This document shows positions 18,532-28,600 of a stretch of 64,000 bases of DNA, piece after piece. The notes under the pieces are model-generated. The model did not search any database and was not told the origin of the DNA. It saw nothing but the letters and a program-made list of their open reading frames with translations. Made by a program: the position numbers and the translations under genes. The stretch spans positions 1-64,000 of the forward strand of contig CALFPJ010000021.1 in assembly GCA_937919655.1 (NCBI GenBank), read 5' to 3'. Source of the stretch: an uncultured Gemmatimonadales bacterium. GTDB taxonomy: Bacteria; Gemmatimonadota; Gemmatimonadetes; Longimicrobiales; Gaopeijiaceae. Each line of letters opens with the position of its first letter. The stretch's first letter is position 1.

Positions 18532-20593
18532 ATGACTCAGCCCCCACTCTGGGAGCACCTCAAGCGCGCCCGCGTTGTCCAGGTCTTGATCGTTTACCTC
18601 GGTGCGTCTTGGGCCGTACTCCAAATCATCGAGACGGTCACGGGCCTCTTGACCTTGCCCGATTGGGTTGGCCCCGTGGCGCTCCTGCTGCTGTTCGTCG
18701 GCCTCATCGTCGTTCTGGCGACGTCCTGGGTGCAGTCGCTGCCGCAGACGACCGCCGCAGAGAAGGCTGGTGAGGTCCCGACGGATTGGGAAGTCGCCCC
18801 CGCCGACGTGATCGCGAGCCTCAAGGCGGGCAAACTGCCGCATCTCACCTGCGGCCGGGCGATTCTGGGCGGCGTGGTCGCCATGTCGCTCCTTTTCGGT
18901 GCCTCAGGCATCTTCGTGCTCATCAACGGCCCGACGTCACTACTAGGCCCCCAGGAGGCGGGTGCGGCAGCATCGACCAGCGGCATCGCGGTTCTGCCCT
19001 TCCACGTCACGGGACCCGACCTAGACGTGTACCGCGAGGGCATGGTGGATCTCGTGTCCGCCAATCTGGATGGGCTCTCCGACTTCCGCACCATCGACGC
19101 GCGCACGGTGCTGGCACGGTGGAATCGAGACATTGGGGAAACTGCGGACGCGGAACTCGCTGACGCGCTTCGGGTGGCAGCCAGCACGGGTGCGCGCTAC
19201 GCCGTCGTGGGCAGTGGCGTCGAGGTCGGTGGCCAGGTGCGATTCACAGCAGACGTATACGACCTTTCGGACGGATCTCAGGTGGGTGACGGCGGCAGGG
19301 TCGAAGGCTCGCCGGACGAGATCTTAGAGCTGGTGGATGCGTTGACGGTCGAGGTCATGCGGTCCCTGCTGGATGCCACAGACGCGGGCTCCAGCGCCCA
19401 AAGCTTCCGCCTGGCGAGCCTGCTCACCGGCTGAGTACCGGCATTGAGGGACTATTTGGAAGGAGACGCCGCCTTCCGACGGGGACGCTTCGCCGAAGCA
19501 CGCGAGTTCCTAGAAGAGGCGATTCGGGAGGACTCCACGTTCGCGTTGGCGTACTGGCGGCTGGGGGAGACGATCGGCTGGACAGACGGAATCGGGGCGC
19601 CCGAGGGACGTGAAGCGAAGCAAAAAGCAGAGCGATACGGTGATCGTCTGCCCGCGCGCGAGGCCGCCCTCCTGCGCGTGGGATCTGCGGTCGCAAACAA
19701 CCGGGCCCTCGACATCGTGACCGACCTTCGGAGTTATTTGGCTCGGTATCCTGACGACCCGGACGGATGGTACATGCTCGGCGAGGTCGGACTGCACGCG
19801 TACGCTCCGACGGGTGTGACGGACGCGGAGGTGGAGCAGGCGCTCCTGAAGGCCATCGAATTGGACCCCACCTTCGGACCCTATCACGTCCACGCCATCA
19901 CATGGGTCGCGTCTAAGGGACAGGAGGGCCCGCTTCGACGATCTCATGGCGGACGAGCGTGCTGCCGACTTCGAGTTGGGGCGCGCCGACCGGTTTCAAC
20001 ATCGGTGGGACCTCGTCTTCGGCGACGAGACCGCGAGATCAGCGGCGGCCTCCTCCCTTGAGGGTCTCCCCAACAGAGACATCATCGCGTTGGATCAAGG
20101 GGCCATCGGCCTGGTGGATGAGCACCTGGAGCAGCTTGAGCCTCTACGTGCAGCGCACCAGGGCAGCCCGCTCAGTCGCCTAGGGGATCTGTATCGAGCC
20201 CGGGGGCGCTTCAACGAATTGAGGGGCCTGATGGTGGGCGACTCGACCCCCTCAGGGCGGACCCAGATCGCCGGCCTGACGCTGCAGCTCTTTCACGAGG
20301 GGTCGGCATCTACCGAGGATCTTCGTGCGGCCTACCGGACGATCCGCGTCGGCAACCCCGGCCCAGACGCCAACGTTCACTTGTTTCGCGGCCTCGTCGC
20401 GGGAGCGCTGACCGACGCCTCAGGCTTCGAGACCTCAAGGGCCGCCACGCTGGTCGCCCTCGGCGCAGCATTCGCGAAGCTCCCGGAGGCATCCAACGTC
20501 GATACAGTCGGGATCAGGGAGTCTCTCACACTGATGTTGGACGTGACCCCATCGCCGCAGCAGGAGACGAGCTGGTGGCGTATCAGCTGTTGA
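18532..20593 (+). pseudogene. TolB/FlgO-like TPR regulator, broken by a stop and a frameshift
   Basis: Remains of a membrane-anchored regulator type frequent in Gemmatimonadota. The first part (ATG 18532) has two helix pairs (VLIVYLGASWAVLQII, VALLLLFVGLIVVLATSW), a third near 18860, then a FlgO/TolB-N-like domain (IAVLPFHVTGPDLDVYREGM). At 19432-19434 a TGA interrupts the frame, and the TPR part continues in the same frame (ALRDYLEGDAAFRRGRFAEA). Near 19920-19926 the frame shifts by one, and further TPR-like sequence runs to 20593. Degraded C-terminal sequence may extend to about 20740. The TGA is not at a usual cysteine position, so selenocysteine is unlikely. One nonsense plus one indel suggests genuine decay. 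Confidence 0.75.
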
Positions 20594-20836
20594 ATTCCGG
20601 GGTAGGTCGGTCCGGCATCGCGAATATCTTCGGGATGTACAGGCAGCTCGGCAATCGACGGGCGCTTTACGCCACCCGGGATGTAGGCACCCCGGGCGCC
20701 CAGGGACTGCACCCGCGTGTTTCTAAGATAGGAGGTCGTGCTCGGCTCCAAACTGGAGAAGCAAGGGACTTCCCCCTACTCCCGTCCGTCGCCAAACAGC
20801 CTACATTTTGTCAAACGTCCTTCAACCCGACCTGCC

Positions 20837-21871
20837 ATGCCCATCGCCAGCCCAGCCCAATTCGCTCAGATGCTCGATGCCGCCCAGCAGGGCGACTACG
20901 CCTACCCCGCCATCAACGTCACGTCGATCATCACGTTGAACGCGGCGATGAAGGGTTTCGCCGAGTCCAAGTCAGACGGAATCATCCAATTTTCGACGGG
21001 GGCCGGCCAATTCGCCTCTGGCCTCGCTAATTCCGATGCGGCCTACGGGTGCATTGTCCTCGCTGAGGCTGCGCACCGTCTTGCCGAGCAATACGACGTA
21101 TTGGTCGCCCTCAATACCGACCACTGTCAGCCCGAGAAGGCCGCGAGCTTCCTCAAGCCGCTCATCGAGGCCACGGCGGCGAGGCGGGCAAAGGGCGACG
21201 GAAATCTCTTCCAGAACCACATGTTGGATGCTTCGGCCCTTCCCTTGGACCAGAATCTGGCCATCTCCAAGGAATATCTGACTCTCTGTGCCGAGAATGA
21301 GATCATTCTAGAGGTTGAGGCCGGCGTGGTTGGCGGCGAAGAAGACGGTTCTGCCGGAAGCGATGATACGCCGGAGGAGCACCTCTACACGACGCCGGAG
21401 GACATGGTGGCCGTCTATGAGGCTCTGCACGACCTGGGACGCTTCACCTTCGCGGCAACCTTCGGCAACGTGCACGGGCATTACAAGCCAGGCGCCGTAA
21501 AACTCCGCCCTGAGATCCTCCGGGAGGGCCAAGCCGCGGTGATGGCCAAGCACGGCGCCGCCGCAGAGATGGACCTGGTCTTCCACGGAGGCAGCGGCTC
21601 ACTGCTTTCCGAAATCCGGGAGACGCTTGGATACGGTGTCGTGAAGATGAACGTCGATACCGACGCTCAGTACGCCTTCACCCGCCCGATCGTCGACCAC
21701 GTCATGAAGAACTACGACGCTGTGCTCAAGATCGATGGCGAAATCGGCAACAAGAAACTGTACGACCCCCGCACGTATCTGAAGAAGGCGGAGCAGTCGA
21801 TGGCAGAGCGGACAGCGGTCGCATGCTCCGACCTGCTCAGCGAGGGCAAGACGCTCTTCGGGCAGGTCTAG
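20837..21871 (+). CDS. fba: Class II fructose-bisphosphate aldolase
   Basis: Zinc-dependent aldolase that interconverts fructose 1,6-bisphosphate with dihydroxyacetone phosphate and glyceraldehyde 3-phosphate, in glycolysis and gluconeogenesis. The 344-residue form from ATG 20837 matches the long (FbaA) class IIA type. Visible are LNTDHCQPEKA near residue 93 with zinc-binding histidine, the EVEAGVVGGEEDG block near 160, GNVHGHYKPG near 215 and FHGGSGS near 253. The open frame runs about 100 bases further upstream without support. A perfect 14-base palindrome CTAGCCCGGGCTAG spans the stop codon, followed by a hairpin. Confidence 0.95.
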   Translation: MPIASPAQFAQMLDAAQQGDYAYPAINVTSIITLNAAMKGFAESKSDGIIQFSTGAGQFASGLANSDAAYGCIVLAEAAHRLAEQYDVLVALNTDHCQPEKAASFLKPLIEATAARRAKGDGNLFQNHMLDASALPLDQNLAISKEYLTLCAENEIILEVEAGVVGGEEDGSAGSDDTPEEHLYTTPEDMVAVYEALHDLGRFTFAATFGNVHGHYKPGAVKLRPEILREGQAAVMAKHGAAAEMDLVFHGGSGSLLSEIRETLGYGVVKMNVDTDAQYAFTRPIVDHVMKNYDAVLKIDGEIGNKKLYDPRTYLKKAEQSMAERTAVACSDLLSEGKTLFGQV

Positions 21872-21902
21872 CCCGGGCTAGGGCGCGCCCCTTTGAGGGG
21901 CG
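21868..21902 (+). terminator. Palindrome and hairpin after the aldolase gene
   Basis: CTAGCCCGGGCTAG (21868-21881) is a perfect palindrome containing the stop codon. It is followed by a hairpin with a 7-bp stem, CGCCCCT-TTG-AGGGGCG (21886-21902). No T tract follows, so this is a weak or Rho-aided terminator candidate. Confidence 0.4.
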
Positions 21903-22088
21903 ATCCTGGAACGGACCGATCGCCCCGCACCCCTGAGCGTAGGCGACTTCAACCCTCAGCCGTGCTTGCCCCTCTGGGGTGCAAGGCCTACCGTCCGCCG
22001 GTTGGAAAACGCATCCCCCCGCTCGCGGCCTCCTCCCATCCGCCGAGCCACCTGGTCCCAATGACCGGGCCTACAAAACGGACATGGT

Positions 22089-24754
22089 ATGACTGCAAGC
22101 CCCATCGAGCGCCTAAACGCGGCCCTTCTAGGCCGGTACCTCGTCGAGAAGGAAATCGGTCAAGGCGGGATGGCCACGGTGTACCTGGCGGATGACCTCA
22201 AGCACTAGCGAAAGGTCGCGCTGAAGGTCCTTAAGCCGGACTTGGCTGCAGTGGTCGGCGCGGAGCGGTTCCTGGCGGAGATCAAGACCACAGCAAACCT
22301 CCAGCACCCGCACATCCTACCTCTCTTCGATTCGGGTGAGGCGGACGGATTCCTCTTCTATGTGATGCCGTTCATTGAGGGCAAGACCCTCAAGGACCGG
22401 CTCGACCGGGACCGTCAGCTCCCCATTGATGAAGCGCTCGGTATCGCGACCGCGATCGCCAACGCGCTCGAGACCGCGCACGAGGCCGGAGTCGTCCACC
22501 GCGACATCAAGCCAGCCAACATCCTGCTCAGCCGCGGCGAGCCGCTTGTCGCGGACTTCGGCATCGCCCTCGCTGTGGGCTCCGCGAGTGATCGTCGACT
22601 GACGGAAACGGGCCTCAGCGTGGGGACGCCCTTCTAAATGAGCCCCGAGCAGGCGACGGGAGATCAGGTCATCGGGCCGGCCAGCGACACGTTCGCGCTG
22701 GCGTGCGTGCTCTACGAGATGTTGGTCGGGGAACCACCCTACCCCGGCAGCACTGCGCAGGCCGTCCTTGGGAAGATCACCAGGGGGTTCCGGTATCGGC
22801 AACAGCTGTACGCAAGTCGATTCCCTTCAACGTCGACGCGGCCATCCGGAAGGCCCTAGAGAAGCTCCCAGCCGACCGATTCACAGGTGCACAGGCGTTC
22901 GCCAAGGCGCTCGCGGATCCTTCGTACAGACACGGAGAGAGTCCCCTAGAGACCGGCCCGGCAGCAAGCGGAAAGTGGAAGGGCATCGCGATCGGGGCGT
23001 CTTCCGTTGCCGCCGCCTTTGCGGGTATCGCAGCGTTCACAATGCTACAGCCGCCAGCACCACTCGGCGTCGAGCGATTCTCGCTACGTCCCTTGGAGGG
23101 TCAGGCGACGAACTACGAGTTCGACATTTCCGACGACGGGACCGCCATCGTGCTCACGATCACGGAGGGTGGTGTGTCTAAGCTTGCCGTCCGGCGACTC
23201 GGGGCGCTGACGGCCACTGAGATCTCCGGCACCGAGCAGGGCCTCTCTCCCGTCATTTCGCCCGACGGCACCGAGGTTGCATTCAATGTTGGCTCCACGT
23301 TGAAGGTGGCCCTCATCGCGGGCGGCGTTGTGCGAACCGTCGCGGACTCGGCGACATGCTGTATGAGGTGGGGTCGAGACGGATTCATCTACTTTCTGAA
23401 CCAACGTGCCAGCATCTCGCGTGTCTCGGCTGCAGGCGGTCCCTCCGAGTCTGTAACAGAGACCGTTGCCGGCGAGCAACACGGGGACTACGAGGTCGAT
23501 GCGGAGCATGACGTGGCTGTCTTCACTGTGTGGGGATCACCCTATCGAGTTGAGGCTGTTCGGCTCTCCACCGGCGAGCGCCGCGTCGTGACACCGGGGG
23601 TCAAACCGTTTCTCACAGACGACGGTTACCTGATCTTCGCCGCCGTCGAGGGACAGATATTGCCGGGGCGTTTCAATTACGAAACGATGGCGCTCGACGG
23701 TCCAGCGATTCCGTTGGTCGATGGGCTGAGGGTCGATGGGGATGACTTGCCGTATTACCAAGTGGCTAGGAACGGTACCCTTCTCTACTGGACCGGCGCT
23801 TCCACGGCGGGCGCCAACGGCCGTGTGGTGCGCGTCGACCGTCAGGGCAACGTGACGCCTGTGGACCCGAATTGGATGTTCAATCCGGGCACGCCGGAGG
23901 TCGCGGTGGATCTGTCACCGGACGGCGAACGGCTCGCCGTGAAAATCACCGGTGACCAGGGTGACGATATCTGGGTGAAACAGCTCCCGGACGGTCCGCT
24001 GTCGCGGCTTAGGTTCGACCCGGGACTCGACCGCCGTCCCCGGTGGTCCAAGGATGGGCGCAACATCATTTTCACCTCGGATCGAGCGAGTGATGCGGGG
24101 ACGTACGATCTCTGGACCCAAGCGGCCGACGGAACAGGCTCACCTGAGGTGCTCTTGGACCTCGACGGCTCGATTCTCGAGGCAGAACTGACTCCGGACG
24201 GCTCCACATGGGCGCTGCGCGTGGGCGGTCTTAGCAACGTGTTCGGCGTGCGCGATCTCGTCAGCCTCCGAGTCGGCGAGACGGAGCCGAGGGCCGTCGC
24301 AGCCGAACCCTACGATGAGAAAGGTATGGCTCTGTCGCCGGACGGAAAGTGGATCGCATACGAGTCCACGGAGACGGGTCGAGACGAAATTTACGTGCGT
24401 CCTTTCCCCAATTCGCAGGATGGCAAATGGCAGATCTCGACGTCTGAGGCCAGCAACCCGAAATGGGCTCGAAGCGGCCGTGAACTCTTCTTCGTGAATA
24501 GTGCGGGCGAGATGGTGGTGGCCGGAATCCGCACCCAGAACGGTGCGTTCGAAGTCACGGACCGACGCCCGCTCTTCAACGTATCCGAACTTGGCCTCGA
24601 TTCCGAGCCGAACTACACGAGCTGGGACGTGGGTCTAGACGACCAGTCTTTCCTCATGATTCAGTTCGGCGCCGGGGGTGACGAGACCATCCCGAACGAA
24701 TTCATTCTCGTCCAGAACTGGATGGAAGAGGTGCGGGCTCGGCTAGGGAACTAG
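22089..24754 (+). pseudogene. Ser/Thr protein kinase with PD40 propeller, two stops and a frameshift
   Basis: A Pkn2-type kinase gene of the Gemmatimonadota kind. From ATG 22089 the glycine loop EIGQGGMATVYLADD is clear, but a TAG at 22206 follows DLKH; the frame resumes with RKVALKVL (ATP-site lysine) and carries VVHRDIKPANILL and VADFGIAL. A TAA at 22635 replaces the tyrosine of the GTP-x-Y-MSPEQA motif. Near 22782-22787, in a G run, one base is missing and the end of the kinase domain continues in another frame. After a membrane helix near 22990 come PD40/TolB-like propeller repeats (LSPDGERLAVK, LSPDGKWIAYES) to 24754. The long third-frame piece could still be translated, but kinase activity must be lost unless these are errors. 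Confidence 0.85.
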
Positions 24755-25215
24755 CTCTCCAGCACAAATTCCGTCGTGATATCAATCGACGTGTAAATCG
24801 ATCGATATACGGGACATTTGTTCGCGTGGAAGTCGTGCACACGCTCCACCGTCTCCCGGTGTTCCTCACCCGCCTTCAGGTGGTAGGTGACGTGGATGCG
24901 CTTCACCACGATGACCCCGTCATCCTCTTTTTCGACCTCGCCCCGAACCTGTCCGACTAGGGCACCCGCACTCGCATCAATCCCGCGCGCCTCCAGCGCG
25001 CCTCCGAAGGTCCCCGTTAGTCAGCCACCCGCAGCGGCCATCATGTAGTCGAGGGTGGTCGAGATTTGACGTTCGGGCTCAACCCCGTAGTGCGCTGCGA
25101 TCGCGCTGTGCACGCCGAACTCGACGGGCTGATCGTTGGCGGGAATCCACGCGTGGCGGTGAGGCCCCTTAATCCGCTCGATCTTGATATCGGCGGTGTA
25201 GACGACGTCGGCCAT
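24751..25215 (-). CDS. OsmC/Ohr-family protein with in-frame UGA (predicted selenoprotein)
   Basis: A 154-residue OsmC-family peroxide or redox protein, read through a UGA at codon 65 (25021-25023). ATG 25215 has AGGAG four bases upstream. Codon 65 falls in DYMMAAAGG-U-LTGTFGGALEARG, exactly where relatives carry the first catalytic cysteine; the second, C134 in HANKCPVYRS, is intact. The frame continues cleanly for 89 more codons to TAG. A hairpin with a 6-bp GCGCGC stem and a loop starting TG begins about 19 bases after the UGA, as expected of a bacterial SECIS. Sec-containing OsmC-like proteins are known from metagenomic surveys. The alternative is a nonsense mutation. No Sec machinery lies in the window. 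Its stop overlaps that of the convergent kinase pseudogene in one CTAG. Confidence 0.8.
24985..25001 (-). promoter_or_regulatory. SECIS-like hairpin downstream of the UGA codon
   Basis: On the minus strand GCGCGC-TGGAG-GCGCGC forms a perfect 6-bp stem with a 5-base loop. The loop starts about 25 bases after the in-frame UGA and has a G in its first two bases, within the usual limits for bacterial SECIS elements. GC-rich codons make such palindromes fairly easy by chance, so the support is moderate. Confidence 0.5.
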
Positions 25216-25285
25216 GTCGCTCCTATCGGTGAGGGTGAAGGGCGATCTTAGGCCCACGAGGGAGGCAGCGACAGAGGACAGAGGG

Positions 25286-25309
25286 CGGAGGGTAGAAAGT
25301 CACCCTCCG
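25286..25309. other. Hairpin upstream of the OsmC gene
   Basis: CGGAGGGT (25286-25293) and ACCCTCCG (25302-25309) form a perfect 8-bp stem with an 8-base loop. It lies about 70-95 bases upstream of the OsmC start on the minus strand. It could end transcription coming from the kinase scrap or lie in the OsmC leader; no T tract is seen. Confidence 0.35.
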
Positions 25310-25397
25310 TTCGACCGTGGGGTGCGGCTCAGTGCCGTGATGGATGCGCAGGAGCAGCACCTCGAGACACTACTCCCGACCGGGTAGTCCGCTCCAG

Positions 25398-25464
25398 TGG
25401 CCATGCCGCCCTCGCGGAGGAGTCGGTCGATGTTGTAGCGGCCCGCGATCGCGGCTTCGAGACG
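25398..25464 (-). pseudogene. Scrap of a Ser/Thr protein kinase N-terminus
   Basis: On the minus strand about 22 codons read RLEAAIAGRYNIDRLLREGG followed by MAT, which is the start of the glycine-loop region of kinases like the one at 22089. The reading ends without the rest of the domain, and no start codon in frame is seen upstream. It is a remnant of a second kinase gene, in opposite orientation to the first. Confidence 0.55.
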
Positions 25465-25582
25465 CCCGGTGTGGCCCTGGGTTGGTCATAGGGTAAAGCT
25501 CCAGCAAGCTTCAAGTTGTGCGAACAACATGTGGTCCGGTTCTCCCGCGCGCGAGCATTGGTTTTCTTGCGCTCCCCTGACT

Positions 25583-25598
25583 TTCGGTTTATTTTCGG
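25583..25598 (+). promoter_or_regulatory. Putative LexA box upstream of dnaE2
   Basis: TTCGGTTTATTTTCGG is a direct repeat TTCGG-N6-TTCGG with an 11-bp period, 70-95 bases ahead of the dnaE2 start. The same arrangement occurs twice in the lexA promoter region (53085 and 53111). The spacing matches the direct-repeat style of the alphaproteobacterial LexA box (GTTC-N7-GTTC). Assignment to LexA is inference. Confidence 0.5.
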
Positions 25599-25668
25599 TT
25601 TCGTCCCCAGCGATGGAAATAAGAGGCCGCGGGCTGGCTCGCGCGATGACTAGCGTCCGTTTCAGGAC

Positions 25669-28600
25669 GTGTTGCTCCGAGGTCGGATCGAAGTGCCCAT
25701 CCCCTACGTCGAACTGCACTGTCACTCAGGATATTCGTTCCTGGATGGCGCATCGCATCCAGAAGAACTGGCGATGCGTGCGGTCGAATTGGGCTATCCG
25801 GCACTCGCGCTTACGGACCACAACGGCCTCTATGGCTCCATGGAGTTCGCGCACGCGGCAAGTCGGGTGAACCTCCAGCCCATCACAGGCGCCGAAGTCA
25901 CCCTCCGGGACTGCTTTCCTGGCGTCGACGAGCCCGAGGACGGCCATCACGTCACGCTCCTGGCCGAAACACCTCAAGGCTACGCCAACCTGTGCCGGCT
26001 CATCACTGAGGCCCACATGGGCTCCGAGCGAGGCGATACCCGGCTTGCCCTACCCTCCCTGCTCGCACTGTCAGAAGGACTGATCCTCCTCACTGGATGC
26101 CCCAAAGGCCCGCTCACGGCTGCACTTAACTCTTCTGTAAGCGACGCAGAGGGTCTTACTCGACAACTGGTGAGCGCCTTCGGCCCGGGAAGTGTCTTCG
26201 TAGAGCTGCAAGACAATGCAGTGAAAGGAGATACAGCCCGAAACAAGGCGCTTGCACGACACGCAGGTCACATGGGGCTTGGCGTAGTGGCGACCGGTAA
26301 CGTGCACTATCACCGTCCGGAACGTCATCGGCTCCAGGATGTGCTCGTTTCCATCAAAAACCGCGCGACGCTGGACGCGGCGCATGGAGCCAGGCGGGCC
26401 AACCGGCTTTTCCACCTCGCCGAGCCCTGGGAGATGCATCACCGCTTCGAAACCCGGCCTGAGGCCATCACCAACACTCTGCTTATCGCCGAACGTTGCG
26501 CCGCCTTCGACTTAACCGAGGATTTGGGCTACGAATTTCCCAATTTCGAGGGATCAGAGCGTGGTGGGGACATCGAGTCGCTCGCTGCAATGTGCCGGGC
26601 GAAGATCGGGACGCTGTATAAGCCAGGAAGCCAGCAAGAACGCGACGCCGAGGACCGGCTGCAGACCGAACTGCAACTCGTAGATCTGCACGGCCTCGGG
26701 GGCTTCTTCCTCGTGTATCGCGACATCATGGAGTTAGCGACCCAGGTGGCGCGCGAAGTGCGCGGAGAAGCCCCGCGCGGGCATTCCGGGCTCCCACCCG
26801 GACGGGGGCGTGGTTCTTCTGTGTCATCCATCATTTGTTACCTGATCGGACTTTCCCACATCGACCCGGTCAAGAACAACCTCTTCTTGGGCCGTTTCCT
26901 CAACGAAGCCCTTCGTAGCGTGCCGGATATCGACCTCGATTTCCCTAGGGACATCAGGGAACAGCTCATTTTGCGGGTCTACAAGAAATACGGTCACGAG
27001 CACACGGCTTTGGTGTGCACATTTCCCACATATCGCCTCAAATCGGCAGTTCGTGAGATCGGAAAGGCGCTCGAACTGCCCATGGGCGAGCTCGAAAAGC
27101 TCTCCAAGCTGTCTGAACACCGCTCTGCATCGGGCCTAGCCGAAGAAATCGCCTCGTTGCCGGAGTTCAAAGACCGCGCAGACGCTCAACTTTGGAAGCT
27201 TTTGGGCGAATTGGCAGAAGATGTGGCGGGCCTGCCTCGCCATATCTCGCAGCACGTGGGTGGCATGATCATTTCAAGCCGCCCGCTCGTCGAAATCGTC
27301 CCGCTCGAGCCCGCCGCCTGGGAGGGCCGCGTACTGTGCCAATGGGACAAAGACTCCTGTGAGGACGCGGGTTTTATCAAGATCGACTTCCTCGCGCTCG
27401 GCATGCTGTCTCTGGTCGAAGAGAGCATCGACCTGATCTCGGAACGCCACGGCGAAGCCCCTGACCTGTCCCGAATCGACTTCGAGGACGAGGCGATCTA
27501 CGATCGGGTGTGCTCCGGGGACACCGTGGGGCTCTTTCAGGTCGAAAGCCGGGCCCAAATTCAGATGTTACGCCGCACCAGGCCTCGTAATCTTGAAGAT
27601 CTCGCCGTGCAGGTGGCCATCGTGCGCCCCGGCCCCATCGTGGGCGGCGCGGTGAACCCGTATGTACGTCGTCGAGAGATGCTGCGGGAGAACCCGGGCT
27701 ACGAGATCCCCTACCCGCACCCGCTTCTTGAGGGCCCGCTCGCGGAAACCTTGGGCGTGATCATCTTCCAAGACCAAGTTTTGACCGTTTGCCAAGCATT
27801 GGCGGGCTTTTCGGACGGTCAAGCCGAGTCCCTCAGGCGAGCGATGAGCCGGAAGCGCTCAAAAGAAGCCCTAGTCGCCCACTGGGAGGAGTTTCGGACA
27901 GGCGCGCTCGCCAACGGGGTCGAAGAAGTCACGGCCCGAGAAATTTTCCAGCAAGTCACGGCCTTTTCGGAGTTCGGCTTCCCCAAGTCCCACGCGGCGG
28001 CCTTCGGCCTATTGGCCTATCAATCCGCGTGGTTACGCCATTATTACCCCATCGAGTTCTACGTCGGTCTCTTTAATAACCAGCCCATGGGGTTCTATTC
28101 GCTGGACGCCCTGGGTCGAGATGCGCGTCGGAACGGTATCAAGACGCTCCTGCCCAGCCTCAACTACAGCCAGGTCATCTGCACCCCCGAGGGAAACGAC
28201 CTGCGCATCGGGTTGGGCTTCGTGCGGGGCTGGGGCACCGAAATCGCCCAGAGAATCGTCGACGAACGCGAAAAACGTGGCCCATACACGTCTCTGATCG
28301 ACTTTTTGCGCCGTACACCGGCTGCCCTCAAGCGCCCAGCCATTGAGAACATGATCTGGGTGGGCGGATTCGGTGACTTCGGACTGACGCGACGGGAATT
28401 GCTCTGGCAGGCCGGTCTTTGGCTCGGCCCGGAGACCGACAACGGGCGCACAGGGGGCCGCGATGACCATGCCCAGACCGAAATGGCGCTCGCCGACCCC
28501 TATGCAGGCCTGGCATTCCCGGACCTCGATGCGTCGGACCAGATGGTGGCCGAATACCGAATGTTACGCTTTTCGGCTGAACTCCATCCGCTCACGCTTT

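Noticed and set aside
19432-19434. In-frame TGA of the TPR regulator as a second selenocysteine codon
   Set aside because: Related proteins have a small or polar residue here, not cysteine; the gene also has a frameshift, so decay is simpler.
25522-25545. CGAAC...GGTTC half-sites upstream of dnaE2 as a Gram-positive-type LexA box
   Set aside because: The spacing between half-sites is far from the four bases of CGAAC-N4-GTTCG; the TTCGG direct repeat nearer the gene is a better candidate.
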